A stretch of 64,000 bases of DNA from JBGPTK01 sp963797765 (lineage in GTDB: Bacteria; Acidobacteriota; Terriglobia; Acidiferrales; UBA7541): NCBI GenBank assembly GCA_963797765.1, contig CAWCQU010000002.1:682001-746000 (forward strand). Direction: 5' to 3'. Position 1 is the stretch's first letter. Every line of letters starts with the position of its first letter. Under the pieces are notes generated by a model that worked only from the letters and a program-made list of their open reading frames with translations, did not search any database and was not told the origin of the DNA. Shown here piece by piece: positions 24,434 to 34,977 of this stretch. The translations under genes were made by a program, and so were the position numbers.

Positions 24434-25774
24434 TTAACCGCGGCGGTCCATGGGGATATAGCTGCGCTCGTCGTATCCCAGGTAAATCTGCCGGGGACGC
24501 GCGATTTTCTGTTCCGAATCGAGCAGCATTTCTTCCCACTGCGCGATCCAGCCCGAGGTGCGCGGGATGGCGAAGAGCACGGGGAACATAGTCACCGGAA
24601 ATCCCATGGATTGATAAATCAGCCCGGTATAGAAATCCACGTTGGGATACAGCCGCCGCGAAACAAAATAATCGTCTTCCAGGGCGATCCGCTCGCATTC
24701 CAGTGCGATATCGATCAGCGGGTTGCGCCCCATCACGTCGAAAACTTCGTAGGCGATGCGCTTGACGATCTTCGCGCGCGGATCGTAATTTTTGTAGACG
24801 CGGTGGCCGAATCCCATCAGCAATTTTTCGCCCGCCTTCACCCGTTTAATGTATTCCGGCACGCGGTTTACCGATCCGATTTCCACCAGCATGCGCAGCA
24901 CCGCTTCATTCGCGCCTCCATGCAGCGGCCCGTACAGCGCGGCGGTGGCCGCGGCGGTGGCGCAGTAGGGATCCACGTGCGAGCTGCCCACTCCGCGCAT
25001 CGCGCTGGCGGAACAGTTCTGTTCGTGGTCGGCATGCAGAATGAACAAAATATCCAGAGCCCGCTCCAGCGTGGGATTCGGCCGGTATTGCAGCTCGGTG
25101 GTGCGGAACAGCATGTTCAAGAAGTTTCCCACGTAACTCAAATCGTTGTCCGGATAAGCAAACGGCATTCCCAGGCTGTGCCGGTATGCGAATGCCGCCA
25201 GAGTCGGCATCTTTCCGATCAAGCGGTAGGTTTGCTTCTGCCTAGAATCCTTGTTGAAGATATCTTTTGCGTCAGGATAAAAAGTGGAAAGCGCCGCCAC
25301 AGTCGAGATCAGCATCCCCATGGGGTGGGCATCGTAATGAAACCCGTCCAAAAATTTCTTGATGCTTTCGTGGATGAATGTGTGATGCGTGATGTGATAG
25401 ATCCAATCTTCCAGTTGCGACCGGCTCGGCAACTCGCCATATAGAATCAGATAAGCGGTCTCGATGTAAGTGCTCTTCTCCGCCAGTTCTTCGATCGAAT
25501 AGCCCCGATATCGCAGGATGCCCTGATCGCCATCAATAAATGTGACTTTGCTGATGCACGCCGCCGTATTCAGGAACGCCGGGTCATAGTTCATAACGCC
25601 GAAGTCATGGCCTTCCACTTTAATCTGGCGGAGATCCATCGCTCGAATGGTTCCGTGACTGATCGGCACGTCATATTTCTTCCCCGTCCGATTGTCAGTA
25701 ATCGACAAAGAATCGCCCTTAGGGGCGGCTCCTGTCTCGGTTGCTCCTGCGGACACGGGTTTTGTAGGGTTCAT
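24434..25774 (-). CDS. gltA: citrate synthase (type II, hexameric class)
   Basis: Condenses acetyl-CoA and oxaloacetate in the TCA cycle. The start at 25774 (MNPTKPVSAG) has GGAGG about 8 bases upstream. After a roughly 25-residue variable head comes the N-terminal beta domain of type II enzymes (LSITDNRTGKKYDVPI), then GILRYRGYSIEELAEKSTY. Catalytic signatures are complete: SSHVDPYCAT, PLHGGANE, GFGHRVYKNYDPRA and YPNVDFYTG. The 446-residue length fits the GltA class. It is transcribed alone upstream of the STAS/Mla genes. Confidence 0.96.
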   Translation of the reverse strand: MNPTKPVSAGATETGAAPKGDSLSITDNRTGKKYDVPISHGTIRAMDLRQIKVEGHDFGVMNYDPAFLNTAACISKVTFIDGDQGILRYRGYSIEELAEKSTYIETAYLILYGELPSRSQLEDWIYHITHHTFIHESIKKFLDGFHYDAHPMGMLISTVAALSTFYPDAKDIFNKDSRQKQTYRLIGKMPTLAAFAYRHSLGMPFAYPDNDLSYVGNFLNMLFRTTELQYRPNPTLERALDILFILHADHEQNCSASAMRGVGSSHVDPYCATAAATAALYGPLHGGANEAVLRMLVEIGSVNRVPEYIKRVKAGEKLLMGFGHRVYKNYDPRAKIVKRIAYEVFDVMGRNPLIDIALECERIALEDDYFVSRRLYPNVDFYTGLIYQSMGFPVTMFPVLFAIPRTSGWIAQWEEMLLDSEQKIARPRQIYLGYDERSYIPMDRRG

Positions 25775-26064
25775 CCTTCGGGCCTCCGTCAATTCGGCCG
25801 TGAAACAGCGGCTGTCAATTTGCCTCAATCTTCCTAACGTCTACAGAATGTACACCAAATCCCATTGCGCGTGGGAGTAGTTTCCACTGTCGGGCCGGAA
25901 TTTGCCATTCGCTGACCACTGTTTTCCATACGCTGGCGTATGTAGCCTTGTAAACAACAGATTTTGCAGCTTTTTACTCCTCGTGCTGATTTCGCACGTT
26001 TTCCCGGGAATTAATTGTGTCCGCTGGTTGACGCACTTTCCCACGAGTTGCACGGTTTCGCGCC

Positions 26065-26541
26065 TCATGCATTTTTCCGCCAGATCGCAAAATTTAGCAC
26101 CGCTGCGAAACTGACCCAAGTAAAATAAGGGATAAGCAATTCGGTGGCCACGCGATCCAGCTTCGCAAAAAACAGCAAGGTGGCCAGAATGGCACACCAA
26201 AGCAAACAGATTTCGGCAAACGCGGAACCAGGCCGGCGCCAGTGAAAGAAAAATATCGACCACAGAACATTCAACATCAATTGGATCACAAAGAACCCGA
26301 TCGCAACAGCCACCGCCGGCCGGTCCTCATGTTTGCACACCTGCCAGGCAGCCACTCCCATCATCGCGTACAGAACGATCCACACCGCGGGAAATATTTT
26401 GTTCGGTGGATTCCAGGAAGGTTTCGCCAGACTGAAATACCAACCCGCCAGCGATGGTCGCGTGTAAGCGGAGCCCAGCCAAGCCGCCGCGAAACAGAGT
26501 GCCAGCCAGCCCAATAGACTGATCAACGAAGCTGTGGTCAA
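26065..26541 (-). CDS. TspO/MBR family tryptophan-rich sensory protein
   Basis: A 158-residue five-helix membrane protein. The family's central motif is present: WYFSLAKPSWNPPNKIFPAVW (about residues 34-54), with later helices VIQLMLNVLWSIFFFHWRRPG and LLIPYFTWVSFAAVLNFAIW. TspO proteins bind porphyrins and act in tetrapyrrole or stress regulation; the bacterial role differs between species. No haem genes are nearby. It stands 290 bases from citrate synthase with no visible gene between. Confidence 0.95.
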   Translation of the reverse strand: MTTASLISLLGWLALCFAAAWLGSAYTRPSLAGWYFSLAKPSWNPPNKIFPAVWIVLYAMMGVAAWQVCKHEDRPAVAVAIGFFVIQLMLNVLWSIFFFHWRRPGSAFAEICLLWCAILATLLFFAKLDRVATELLIPYFTWVSFAAVLNFAIWRKNA

Positions 26542-26690
26542 TTCAATTTCTCTTCCTTCGGAATCGCATCGGGGATTCCTCGAGGCGTCGCGCCAGAAAA
26601 CATCTCACCCTCCGAATCCCGCGCCCGCCAGCATACGCCTGTTACTATTGCGATCAATAGAATCATCTGGACCCGCGGATGCCCCGGCAT

Positions 26691-27191
26691 TTATGCACCC
26701 ACGCGGCGCTCGCCGGAGTGGCCCGAGCCACCCACGCGTCTTGCCTCCATGGCTTCCGCCGTGACGCGGTGCCGGTATTCAAACATTCGCTGCAATTTCC
26801 GGCGGACCAGCCAGCCGCCAAAAAGTTCTCCGATGATTCCCAACGGCAATTCGTACTCGATGCGATCTTCCAGCCAGCACGCCTGCGGACCGTCGGGAAT
26901 AAAACAATGCGTGTGATCCCATCGCCGGAACGGTCCTTCCACCTGCACGTCGCGAAACTTCCGGCCTTCCTCGTAATCGCGATGTTCGAAAACCCAGCGC
27001 ATGGGAAACGGTCCCACTCGCACTCGCAAGATTCCTCGCGCGCCATTTTGGACCGAGGGCGCCCGCTCCACCACTTCCAGCGGTTCCCACCTGGGCGTCA
27101 ACCGCTCGAGCGCGCCGGGTTCCGCATGCCAGCGAAATAATTCTTCCGCCGAAACACCGATCCTGCTGCGGCGAACGAAGAGTTTTGACAC
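26691..27191 (-). CDS. SRPBCC-family (START-like) protein
   Basis: The fold signature is LFRWHAEPGALERLTPRWEPLEVV, then RVRVGPFPMRWVFEHRDYEEGRKFRDVQVEGPFRRWDHTHCF, and a closing WLEDRIEYELPLGIIGELFGGWLVRRKLQRMFEYR. Members bind small hydrophobic ligands; some are fused to SDR-type epimerases. I chose the GTG at 27191 because GGAGA precedes it and the protein then has about the domain's own length (166). The frame is open upstream to 27407 without similarity. The 296 bases to the next gene hold nothing I recognise. Confidence 0.8.
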   Translation of the reverse strand: MSKLFVRRSRIGVSAEELFRWHAEPGALERLTPRWEPLEVVERAPSVQNGARGILRVRVGPFPMRWVFEHRDYEEGRKFRDVQVEGPFRRWDHTHCFIPDGPQACWLEDRIEYELPLGIIGELFGGWLVRRKLQRMFEYRHRVTAEAMEARRVGGSGHSGERRVGA

Positions 27192-27487
27192 GGCTTTCTC
27201 CAGGCATCTTCGCGATAAATTCCCCGATATCTTAACGATTCCATTCACCGAAGTCTGTAGCGCACCCAGAATCGGGATTATCGCTGAGGGTACCTTATCT
27301 GTGGACATGAGCTTGAAGAGGAGTTTCAAACAGAATTTCAAGGACAGCGTGCTACCGAAGTTCCCGGCAACCCATAATGCGTCGAGCCCATGCGCCAGGC
27401 GCTGCACTTTCCATCAGCGGGGGGACCAGCATGAGAATCGCGGAACAGGCCAAATCGAGTGATTTTCTTGCCCCGTTTCCGCATGCG

Positions 27488-28489
27488 CTATTTCTGATGT
27501 TCCTGTTGAAGTACGTTCGTGGCTGCTTCCAGTTCCGCGGCGATGGTGACCGCAAGATCGGATGGGGAGGCAAGTTCCACTCGATTTCGGCCCTGTCCCT
27601 TCGCGCGATAAAGAGCGGCATCCGAAGCGGCTAGCAGAGCCTGCGGGTCGATCAATTTTTCCCCTTTCGTTTGGGTGGATTGATCGGTGGCACAGACTCC
27701 CAAGCTTGCGGTGACGGCGATCGATCCCGCGGCCGTTTCGAAAGCTTTCTCGGCCACGCAAGCACGAATTCTTTCCGCCTCACCAAGAGTTCCCATCGCA
27801 TCCGTTGCCGGCGCCACAATCAGAAATTCTTCGCCTCCATACCGTCCGATCACGTCATAAGGACGCACGCACGCATTGATCCTTTTCACGGCTTCCTGCA
27901 ACACTGCGTCTCCGGCTAAGTGTCCCAAGGTGTCGTTGATCCGTTTGAAATGGTCCAGATCCAGCAGAATCACTCCCACTGAAGTGTCTTCGCGCTCGCT
28001 GCGGGCCAGTTCCCTGCGAAGCGTGACGAAAATCTCCCCGCGATTACATGCCCCGGTCAACGGATCGTGAGTGGCTTGGAAGCGCAGTGCCTCCCGCGCC
28101 GAAATCAATTCGTCTTGCAGTTTGACGATCCTTCCTCCCACGTGCAGCCGCGCTTTCAGCTCTTTTGGATCGAAAGGTTTGGAAAGATAGTCGTCCGCTC
28201 CGGCATCCATTCCCTCCAGAAGGTCCGCTTTCAGCCCGCGAGCCGTGAGCAAAAGAATATATACATAGGGCCGTCCGGGGCGAGCGCGAACCAATTGGCA
28301 GACCTCCACGCCCGTCATGCCGGGCATCATCCAATCCAGAATGGCCAGCTGGGGGGCATCCTCGCACCCGAAAAGTTCCCACGCATGCGTTCCATTCGCG
28401 GCCACCACAACTTCATACGACCATTTCTCCAGAAACGCCTGGAGCATGCGTCGCGAAACCGGGTCGTCGTCGGCGATCAAAACTCTCAT
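27488..28489 (-). CDS. PleD-like response regulator, REC-GGDEF diguanylate cyclase
   Basis: A receiver domain (residues 1-120: VLIADDDPVSRRML, LAILDWMMPGMTG, YLSKPFDPKE) joined by a helix to a GGDEF domain (about 155-320) with DLDHFKRINDTLGH and active-site GGEEF. Phosphorylation of the receiver probably controls c-di-GMP synthesis. The ATG at 28489 is preceded by CGAGGAACCC; the frame opens 15 codons earlier. It lies directly downstream of the hybrid kinase remnant on the same strand, so it may be, or have been, the kinase's output. Confidence 0.93.
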   Translation of the reverse strand: MRVLIADDDPVSRRMLQAFLEKWSYEVVVAANGTHAWELFGCEDAPQLAILDWMMPGMTGVEVCQLVRARPGRPYVYILLLTARGLKADLLEGMDAGADDYLSKPFDPKELKARLHVGGRIVKLQDELISAREALRFQATHDPLTGACNRGEIFVTLRRELARSEREDTSVGVILLDLDHFKRINDTLGHLAGDAVLQEAVKRINACVRPYDVIGRYGGEEFLIVAPATDAMGTLGEAERIRACVAEKAFETAAGSIAVTASLGVCATDQSTQTKGEKLIDPQALLAASDAALYRAKGQGRNRVELASPSDLAVTIAAELEAATNVLQQEHQK

Positions 28490-28606
28490 AGGGTTCCTCG
28501 AATCCGGGCCGGTGCCGCCAGACTTCAGTTCCAAGGAAGATTTTCACCGCTCTCCAAATATTCAATGTTCCGAACGTCCGCCGGCTCACTTCCTGGGAGC
28601 CAGTGG

Positions 28607-29161
28607 TTATTTCAAAACTCCTTGTTGAATCTGTTCCAGATGTGGAATCAACTGTTCGAATTCACTTTCCAGGAGCGCGAGAGCCAGCTCCGCACCGCCC
28701 GGCGAGTTCTCCCGCGCAATCTGTTCCAGCTTCCTTGCGCCGAAGGAGAATCTTTTTGCCCCAATGCTGCTCGCGGAGCCGCAAAGCGTGTGCGCCGCGC
28801 GCTCCAGTCCTTTGTTGTTTCGTGCGACAATTGCATCGCGCATCTCCCGCATCAGATTGGGTGTCTCAGCCGCGAAGATCTTCACGATTTCCGCAAGCAA
28901 TTCCGCATCTCCTTCCACGTTGCGAAGCGCCGCGGACGCGTCGAACACTTCCGCCGGGGGCGATGTTTCTGGAATTGGTTCTGGTTCCCCGCTCGCGGCG
29001 GGCCGCCCAAGGTTGACATCCCTGTTGGGCATGTGATGTTCGATTTCCTCAAGAAAAGTAGCCAGCTGAATCGGTTTGGTCAGGTACCCATCCATACCAG
29101 CGGCCAGGCACTTTTCGCGGTCGCCCTTCATGGCGTGCGCTGTCATGGCGATAATTGGCAA
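28607..29161 (-). pseudogene. fragment 4 of broken hybrid histidine kinase: end of second receiver plus HPt domain
   Basis: Begins inside a receiver domain (PIIAMTAHAMKGDREKCLAAG, then YLTKPIQ) and continues through a Pro-rich linker to an HPt domain whose phospho-histidine lies in AAHTLCGSASSIGAKRF. The preceding 29143-29946 frame supplies the rest of the receiver. Adding one A to the run of six A (plus strand T run near 29174-29180) would join the frames as IRELKKTTGIHLPIIAMTA. As it stands the fragment lacks its phospho-acceptor aspartate. Confidence 0.85.
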
Positions 29162-29946
29162 ATGAATTCCGGTGGTTTTTTCAGTTCCCGGATGGCCGCA
29201 GTCGCTTCCAGTCCATCCATCTCAGGCATCTGCACGTCCATCAACACCAGATCAAAGGGTTCGCGTTGCACGGCCTCCAAGGCTTCCCGTCCGTTATTAG
29301 CCACCAGCACCACATAGCCATGCTTTTCGAGAATCCGGATGGCGAGTTGCTGATTGATCGCGTTGTCTTCGGCAAGCAAGATGCGGCTGGTACCTCGCCC
29401 TTCCCGCAGGGAATGCCGGGTCACTAGGTTTGCGGATTCACCAGGTTTCATGACTTGTGGACCTGCCAGTGCCACTTGGATTGCACCGAGAATTTCTGCT
29501 TCATGGATTGGTTTTAACAGGTAGGCGGCGATGCCCATTTCGCGGCACCGCGCGGCATCGCCCCGCACTCCGCTCGAGCTCACCAGCACAATCTTGGTCG
29601 CGATTTGTTCGGGATCCTTCAGAATCTTTTCGGCCAGCGAGAACCCGTCGATGTCCGGCATTTGGTTGTCCAGCAAGATCACCGGGAAATGCCGCCCTTC
29701 GCGCCTGGCATTTTCTATGGCAGCCAGGGCGGCCTGTCCGGTGGTCACGGAAGTGGGAACCATGTTCCAATTGCACAAGATCTCTTCCAGAATTCGTCGA
29801 TTGGTCGGACGATCGTCCACGATCAGCACGGGAAGATTTTGAAGCGCGGCAAGGTCAATGCGGCAGTTTGGGGTGGCCTGCGATGGCGCCATGGCCATTC
29901 GCGCGGTGAAATGGAACGTACTGCCCTGGCCTTCTTCGCTTTCCAC
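29143..29946 (-). pseudogene. fragment 3 of broken hybrid histidine kinase: two receiver domains
   Basis: Opens with ESEEGQGSTFHFTARM, the last strand of a HATPase domain. Receiver 1 follows (VLIVDDRPTNRRILEEIL, VILLDNQMPDIDG, LLKPIHE), then receiver 2 (ILLAEDNAINQQLAIRIL, LVLMDVQMPEMDG). The upstream fragment should read straight into this one: one surplus A near 29952 changes MGGKIWVESEEG into MGGKNLGGKRR. The downstream end is shifted by a missing A. Confidence 0.85.
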
Positions 29947-30454
29947 CCAGATTCTTCCCGCCCATGTGCTTCACCAGCCGCAGCGAAATCGTCAGGCCCA
30001 GGCCCGTTCCCCCGTACTGGCGGGTTGTGGAACTGTCTGCCTGTGTGAACGCATCGAAGATTTGCTTTTGCTTGTCCGCGGGAATCCCGATCCCGGTATC
30101 GCGCACCGAAAAATGAAGCTCCACCTGCTCGTTCGTCTGCTCCAGCTTTTCCACTTCCACCACAACTTCGCCCTGCTCGGTGAACTTGATCGCGTTCCCC
30201 ATCAGATTCACGATGATTTGCCGCAGTCGCCCTGGATCGCCCACTAAGTTGTCCGGCACGCGCGCGCCCACCCGGTAGGCCAGCTCCAGCCCCTTCTCTT
30301 GCGCGCGAAACGAGAGCGTCCGCATCGTGTCTCCCAGGCTTTCGCGCAGCCTGAAATCCAGTTGATCGAAATCCAGTTTCCCGGCCTCGATCTTGGAAAA
30401 ATCCAGAATGTCGTTGATCAGGATCAGCAGCGAATCCGCGGAGGATTTCACCAA
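29855..30454 (-). pseudogene. fragment 2 of broken hybrid histidine kinase: dimerisation tail and HATPase
   Basis: Contains VKSSADSLLILINDILDFSKIEAGK (second helix of the HisKA domain), N-box LMGNAIKFTEQGEVV, and G-boxes DTGIGIPADKQKQIFDAF and YGGTGLGLTISLRLVKHMGG. It then leaves the family pattern at the surplus A near 29952. Its own start is not a real gene start: the preceding residues PDQREYLML lie in yet another frame at about 30452-30485. Confidence 0.85.
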
Positions 30455-30465
30455 GCATCAGGTAC

Positions 30466-32547
30466 TCACGCTGGTCCGGCGCGAGTCGGCGTATCCAGCG
30501 CCAGTTCGGTCATGCCCAGGATTCCGTTCATCGGCGTGCGAATCTCGTGGCTCATGTTTGCCAGAAACTCGCTCTTGGCCAAGTTTGCCAATTCCGCTGC
30601 TTCCTTCGCTCGTTGCAATTCCTTTTCCGCTTGCTTTCGCTCGGTGATGTCGCGCGCCGTCATGCACACGGACCGGAACCGCCCATCGTTCCCGGGCATT
30701 CGGTTCACGCGAGCCAGGAACCATCGCTCGCCCGCCGGAACCAGCAAGGGATACTCGATGCTTTCGCCCTGGCCGGTTTGGCAGACCCGGCTGATCACCT
30801 CACTCAGCGGATGCGCGGATTCCTCTCCCAGCACTTCTCCGATGCGGCGTCCCAGCAATTCCGCCTTCGGCCGGAAGAGGAGATCTTCGTTGGTGGTCCA
30901 GATATTCCGGATGCGAGTCGTCTCGTCGAACTCGAATACAATCTCGTCGATGGAGCTGACCAGCGATTGCAGCTGCGCTTCGCTTTCCAGCAGCGCTTGT
31001 TCGGCCCTGGTCCGGTCGGTGATGTCCTGGTAGATTCCCAGCCCGCCAAGCACCTTGCCGCCCAGCATCAGCGGAACCCCGAATAATTCGACGTCAAATT
31101 CGGTTCGATCTTTCCGCCGCCGCCGTGTTTTGACGTGGATTCCCTCTCCCCCCAGGTTGGCCGCCGTGTAGTTCTTCGCTTCCAGGACCAAGTCGTCGGT
31201 GCTCACCAGATCGTCCAGGTGAGCTCCGATTACTTCCTCCCGCCGGTATTGGAACAGTTTCTCAAATGCCGGATTGCACAGATCCACCCGGCCTTCCGAG
31301 TTCAACACAACGATGCCGAGCGGCGTGTTTTCGATCAACGCGTTCAGAAAAGCTGTGCGCTCTTCCAGTTTTTTCTCCGCCCGCCGGCGGGCCGTGATAT
31401 TGGCCATCATGGAGACAGCGCCGCGGATGTGGCCCGAACCGTCGCGCAATGGCGCGGAAGAGATGCTCAACTCGATTTGGGTCCCGTCTTTGTGATTCCG
31501 CAGCGTTTCCATCTCGTGGAACGACTTTCCTGCCATGAGATCTAAGCGCCTGCGGTCGAATTCCTTATGGTCGGCCGCGGGAATCAGATTCGAGTAGGCC
31601 TGTCCCACGATTTCCGATTGTTTCCAACCCAGCATCTTTTCGGCGGCCGGGTTCCACTGATTCACGATTCCGTCGACGTCTGTGCTGACGATGGAAAGCG
31701 GCGAGCCATTGATCAAAGCGGCGAGAGTCTCGTTCGATTCGCGAAGGGCCAGTTCGGCCCTGGTCCGGTCCCCAATCTCTTGCTCTAATTCTCCGGTTCT
31801 TTCCTGCACCCGCGCCTCCAGATCCTGTTGCACGCTCCGCAGCGCGGAATCCCGCGTCTGGATTTCTGACATCATTTCATTGAAGCGATCGACCAATATC
31901 CCCAGCTCATCCTGGTTCTGCTTCACCGCGCGCAGGGAATAGTCCTTCTCGATCGATACGACGGAAGCCGTGCGAGCCAGGTTCAGGATTGGGTTGGAGA
32001 TGATGCGCTGCAGCCTTGCGGTGAGGAACCAGGCCACCAGCGACGATCCGAGCAGCACCAGAACCACAATTCCGGCGAACCGTTCGATGCGGCCGTAAAG
32101 CTCCGTGCCATCGGACTCCAGGTAAACAATCCCAATCGGTTCGCCATCGAGGGTCACATGATGGAACCAAGTGGATCGCGATTGGTTGCGGTAAGCGCCT
32201 TCGGGTTGCACCCGCGGTGGCGTGAACGGGACGCTCGGATCGCCCCGAAAGTATTTGGCGAATACCTCGCCGTTCTTGCCATAGATGCAGGCGGAACGGA
32301 TGTGTCTTTCCGCGCTTAGCCCCGACAGGATTTCGCGCGCTGCGTTGGCATCATTGAAGGTCAGCGCCGCGGTGCTATTGGACCCGATAATTTGGGCCAA
32401 GGTGGAAAGATTGCGGGTCAGCGCAAAGCGGAATGTAATCGCATCATAAATCGCAAAAGCCATGCACGCGAGCAAGAGCGCGACGCTGCTGGTCAGCATC
32501 ACGATCCTCGTCAATTTCTCCCGGATGGAGAGTTCGCGGCTCGGCAT
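30466..32547 (-). pseudogene. fragment 1 of broken hybrid histidine kinase: CHASE8-HAMP-PAS-PAS-PAS-HisKA
   Basis: N-terminal portion (693 residues). A membrane helix (14-34) leads to a periplasmic CHASE8-like domain (about 38-150: FALTRNLSTLAQIIGSNSTAAL, then ILSGLSAERHIRSACIY), as in YfiN. A second helix (about 158-175) and a HAMP domain follow, then three PAS domains (about 270-385, 395-510, 520-640) and the H-box MSHEIRTPMNGILGMTE. The frame then stops at LDTPTRAGPA. Removing one inserted A (plus-strand T at 30486) and one extra base near 30450 restores LAPDQREYLMLVKSSADS. The whole kinase would span 28607-32547. The gene starts 1 base after the YfiR stop codon. Confidence 0.9.
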
Positions 32548-32548
32548 G

Positions 32549-33166
32549 TTAGTTCTTCACTTGCTCCGGCCCGTCATGAATCACTTTGGCCAGCGAAAGT
32601 AATTTCGAACTGAGCTTCAGATGCGCCCGTTCGGCGGCGTCCACGTTGATCGTGAACCGGATTTTGTCGTCTTCGATCGTGAATTGAATGGCCCCTCCGC
32701 GCGGCGCGAAATCTTCCGATTCGCCAACTGTCAGCACGCTGGCGCCGCGCAAGCTCATGATAATTTCGGGGAGCCGCCCTTTTTCCGACGAACTCACGAA
32801 CACGATCTGGCAGGATTTCAATTGCTCCAGCGAATGGGTGTGCACAATTTCCAGTTCACGGCCGTTTACCGATTTCCCCATCACCATGCGTTCCAGCGCC
32901 GGCCCAAACGGATCTTTTCCCACCAATCCCACCCGGATCGGAGAATGATCGTTTGGCAGCGATTCCTTCGGCCAGTACACAAATCTCGCGAAATTGAATA
33001 GAAAAGCGGCTTTCACGTCATATTCCTCGAGCGGCCCCGACTGCGCGCCCAGCACCAGAGGAAGAATCCACACATAGCTCCAGGAAATCGCCAGCAACGG
33101 AAAACAAGCCCAGCGCAGCCGGCTTGCCGGGCACGACCTTCGATTCGTCTGGCGGCTCATCAACAT
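32549..33166 (-). CDS. YfiR-family periplasmic protein (DUF4154)
   Basis: YfiR is a periplasmic repressor that binds the sensor part of the YfiN membrane cyclase. After a hydrophobic N-terminal segment (export signal) the domain begins EEYDVKAAFLFNFARFVYWP, followed by IRVGLVGKDPFGPALERMV, CQIVFVSSSEKGRL and VLTVGESEDFAPRGGAIQF, all typical. I chose the ATG at 33166 (GGGAAG upstream), giving 205 residues; the frame opens 41 codons earlier. It is intact, unlike both neighbours. Position directly before a CHASE8 kinase suggests it regulates that kinase in place of a YfiN cyclase. Confidence 0.9.
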   Translation of the reverse strand: MLMSRQTNRRSCPASRLRWACFPLLAISWSYVWILPLVLGAQSGPLEEYDVKAAFLFNFARFVYWPKESLPNDHSPIRVGLVGKDPFGPALERMVMGKSVNGRELEIVHTHSLEQLKSCQIVFVSSSEKGRLPEIIMSLRGASVLTVGESEDFAPRGGAIQFTIEDDKIRFTINVDAAERAHLKLSSKLLSLAKVIHDGPEQVKN

Positions 33167-33296
33167 TTCGCTTCCCTGCTCAGCGGGCTTCCCGGAATCT
33201 GCGTAATTCAATCGCGCCGACGCCGGAATACTCCTGCCTCTTTCGCGTTCGTCTCGTTGCCCATCCCGCTCGCCCCTCAAAACCGCCATGTGAGCC

Positions 33297-33668
33297 TTAT
33301 GATCTGCCCCGCTTCATTTCCGTGGTCCGGCTGCCTTCACTGTCATCCTGAAATTCGATGTGCGCGTTTTTCAAAAGGTTCTGCCCCACGATGCTCAGAG
33401 CGATCATTTCGCTGATTTTCCATGAAATCTGGGAATCCAGCCGCGTATAGGACGGCACCCTTTGGGCAGTCAGAGGACCCACAAAAAATGTGGACGTATC
33501 CCAATCCACCGCAGGCCACAAATTCACATGTGATCGCAATTGCGCGCTATGCCGCGGACTGCTCCCTTCCGCGGATGCATTGGCTGTTGCGTCTTGACTC
33601 GCGGCTGAGGTGTGCATGTGGATTTGTTCCAGGGCATATCCAGGACTCACGCTCCACCGGCGGTTCAC
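33297..33668 (-). pseudogene. C-terminal fragment of broken TonB-dependent receptor
   Basis: Ends a beta-barrel: RRWSVSPGYALEQIHMH, then RSHVNLWPAVDWDTSTFFVG, YTRLDSQISWKISEMIALSIVGQNLL and a final HIEFQDDSE strand. The preceding strand (FQYGETHGFEVSASWKVN) is found in the same frame above it but is detached from the main fragment by one surplus A near 33718-33720 (AAGAAACTTCC instead of AAGAACTTCC). Confidence 0.85.
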
Positions 33669-34977
33669 TTTCCAACTGGCGGAAACCTCGAACCCGTGCG
33701 TCTCTCCATACTGGAAGTTTCTTGTAGATCACTGGCAGAACAAGATGGGCGGGAAGCGGATTCGACTCGAGGAATGGCGCGCCTGGCTCCGCCGTTCGCT
33801 GGTTATCGTATGCGTTGAAATAGGTGCTGAAATCGAGCGAGACATGGCTGATAGCCGTGCGGTATCCGAACTCGTACGCCATCAAATTCTCGTTCTTGAA
33901 GTCCGGATTTCCTCGAAGGCCAATCACCACGGGAGTGCCGCTCCCATTCGTAAAACTTCCTAAATTCAAGCGCACGTCCGCCTCAAGGGTCGCGGGCGTC
34001 CGCGCAGCCTCGGAAATAGCCGCCCAAAACATGTTTTGATTATTCTGTTTCCAGCTCGCTCGCACTCCAGGCCAAATCCCCCATCCTGAAAAATAGTTAT
34101 GCTCCGCTTTCGCTCCCACCGTCAGGTAAAAACGGCCGGGCACCAGCGCAATTTCATCCTGGATAAATCCGCTGGGCACCTGCGTATTCAGGTTCGCTGG
34201 GTTCAAACTGATTGTGAAATTTCCATGTGTCTCGGAGGCGGAATAGCGGTATCCCAAGCCCCAGACGATGTTCTGGCGGCTGCCCCAGGCCAAGCGGTGC
34301 TGGAAATCAATGGCAAGTGTGTTTCGCTGCTCACTGAGCAGATAGTCGCGCTTGTAACGATCGAAGGAAATCTGCAGAGTCGTGTCCGACCTTGCGGAGA
34401 AGACATGGTTCCAAACCGTCTGGAGAAAACCGCCTGATAAGGGAAGCGTAAGATCGATGTTCTGCAGCCCTGGCGATGTGACCGACGGAAGAAACAAAGC
34501 GGGACTGTCTTCCTCTCCGGTGTACATGTCACCCTGGACCATTAATGTGTCTTGTCGTGAAAGGCGGCTATCGGTCCGAAAGCCACCTCGAAGCAGGTGC
34601 CAGCCGTCCCCTCCCTGCTGGCCGTTGAGGCCGGGCATATGATCCTGGTTGAAGTATTTGGCAAACACACGGTAGTCGGTACTTTTGCCCATCCCGCCGC
34701 CGTACTGGGCAGTGCCAAATCCCTGATCGAGATTTCCGCCTCCCGCGACCACCATCCCGCCCTGGGTCTCCGAGGCTTTGCGAGTGATGATGTTGATCAC
34801 TCCATTGACCGCGTTGGCTCCCCAGATGGTCCCTCCCGGGCCGCGAATCACTTCGATGCGCTCGATGTCTTCGAGTGGCATGTCCAGCACGTCCCATAAA
34901 ACGCCGCCAAAAGTCGGGGTATAGACGTTGCGTCCATCGACCAGTACCAGCAATTCATTGCTGAAGCGGCCATTCAA
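33547..34977 (-). pseudogene. central fragment of broken TonB-dependent receptor: plug end and barrel
   Basis: Carries the second half of the plug (NELLVLVDGRNVYTPTFGG, DIERIEVIRGPGGTIWGANA, VNGVINIITRKA) and most of the barrel, with typical alternating strands. The family sequence ends at VLPVIYK; the remaining residues (PVWRDARVRGFRQLES onward) are out of frame. At the N-terminal side it joins the 34974-35321 frame once one missing C is supplied (SARGLNGRFSNELL). Confidence 0.9.

Noticed and set aside
29143..30454. Programmed ribosomal frameshifting in the hybrid kinase
   Set aside because: At least four shifts in both directions would be needed, with no slippery heptamer plus structure arrangement visible; mutation or sequencing error is simpler.
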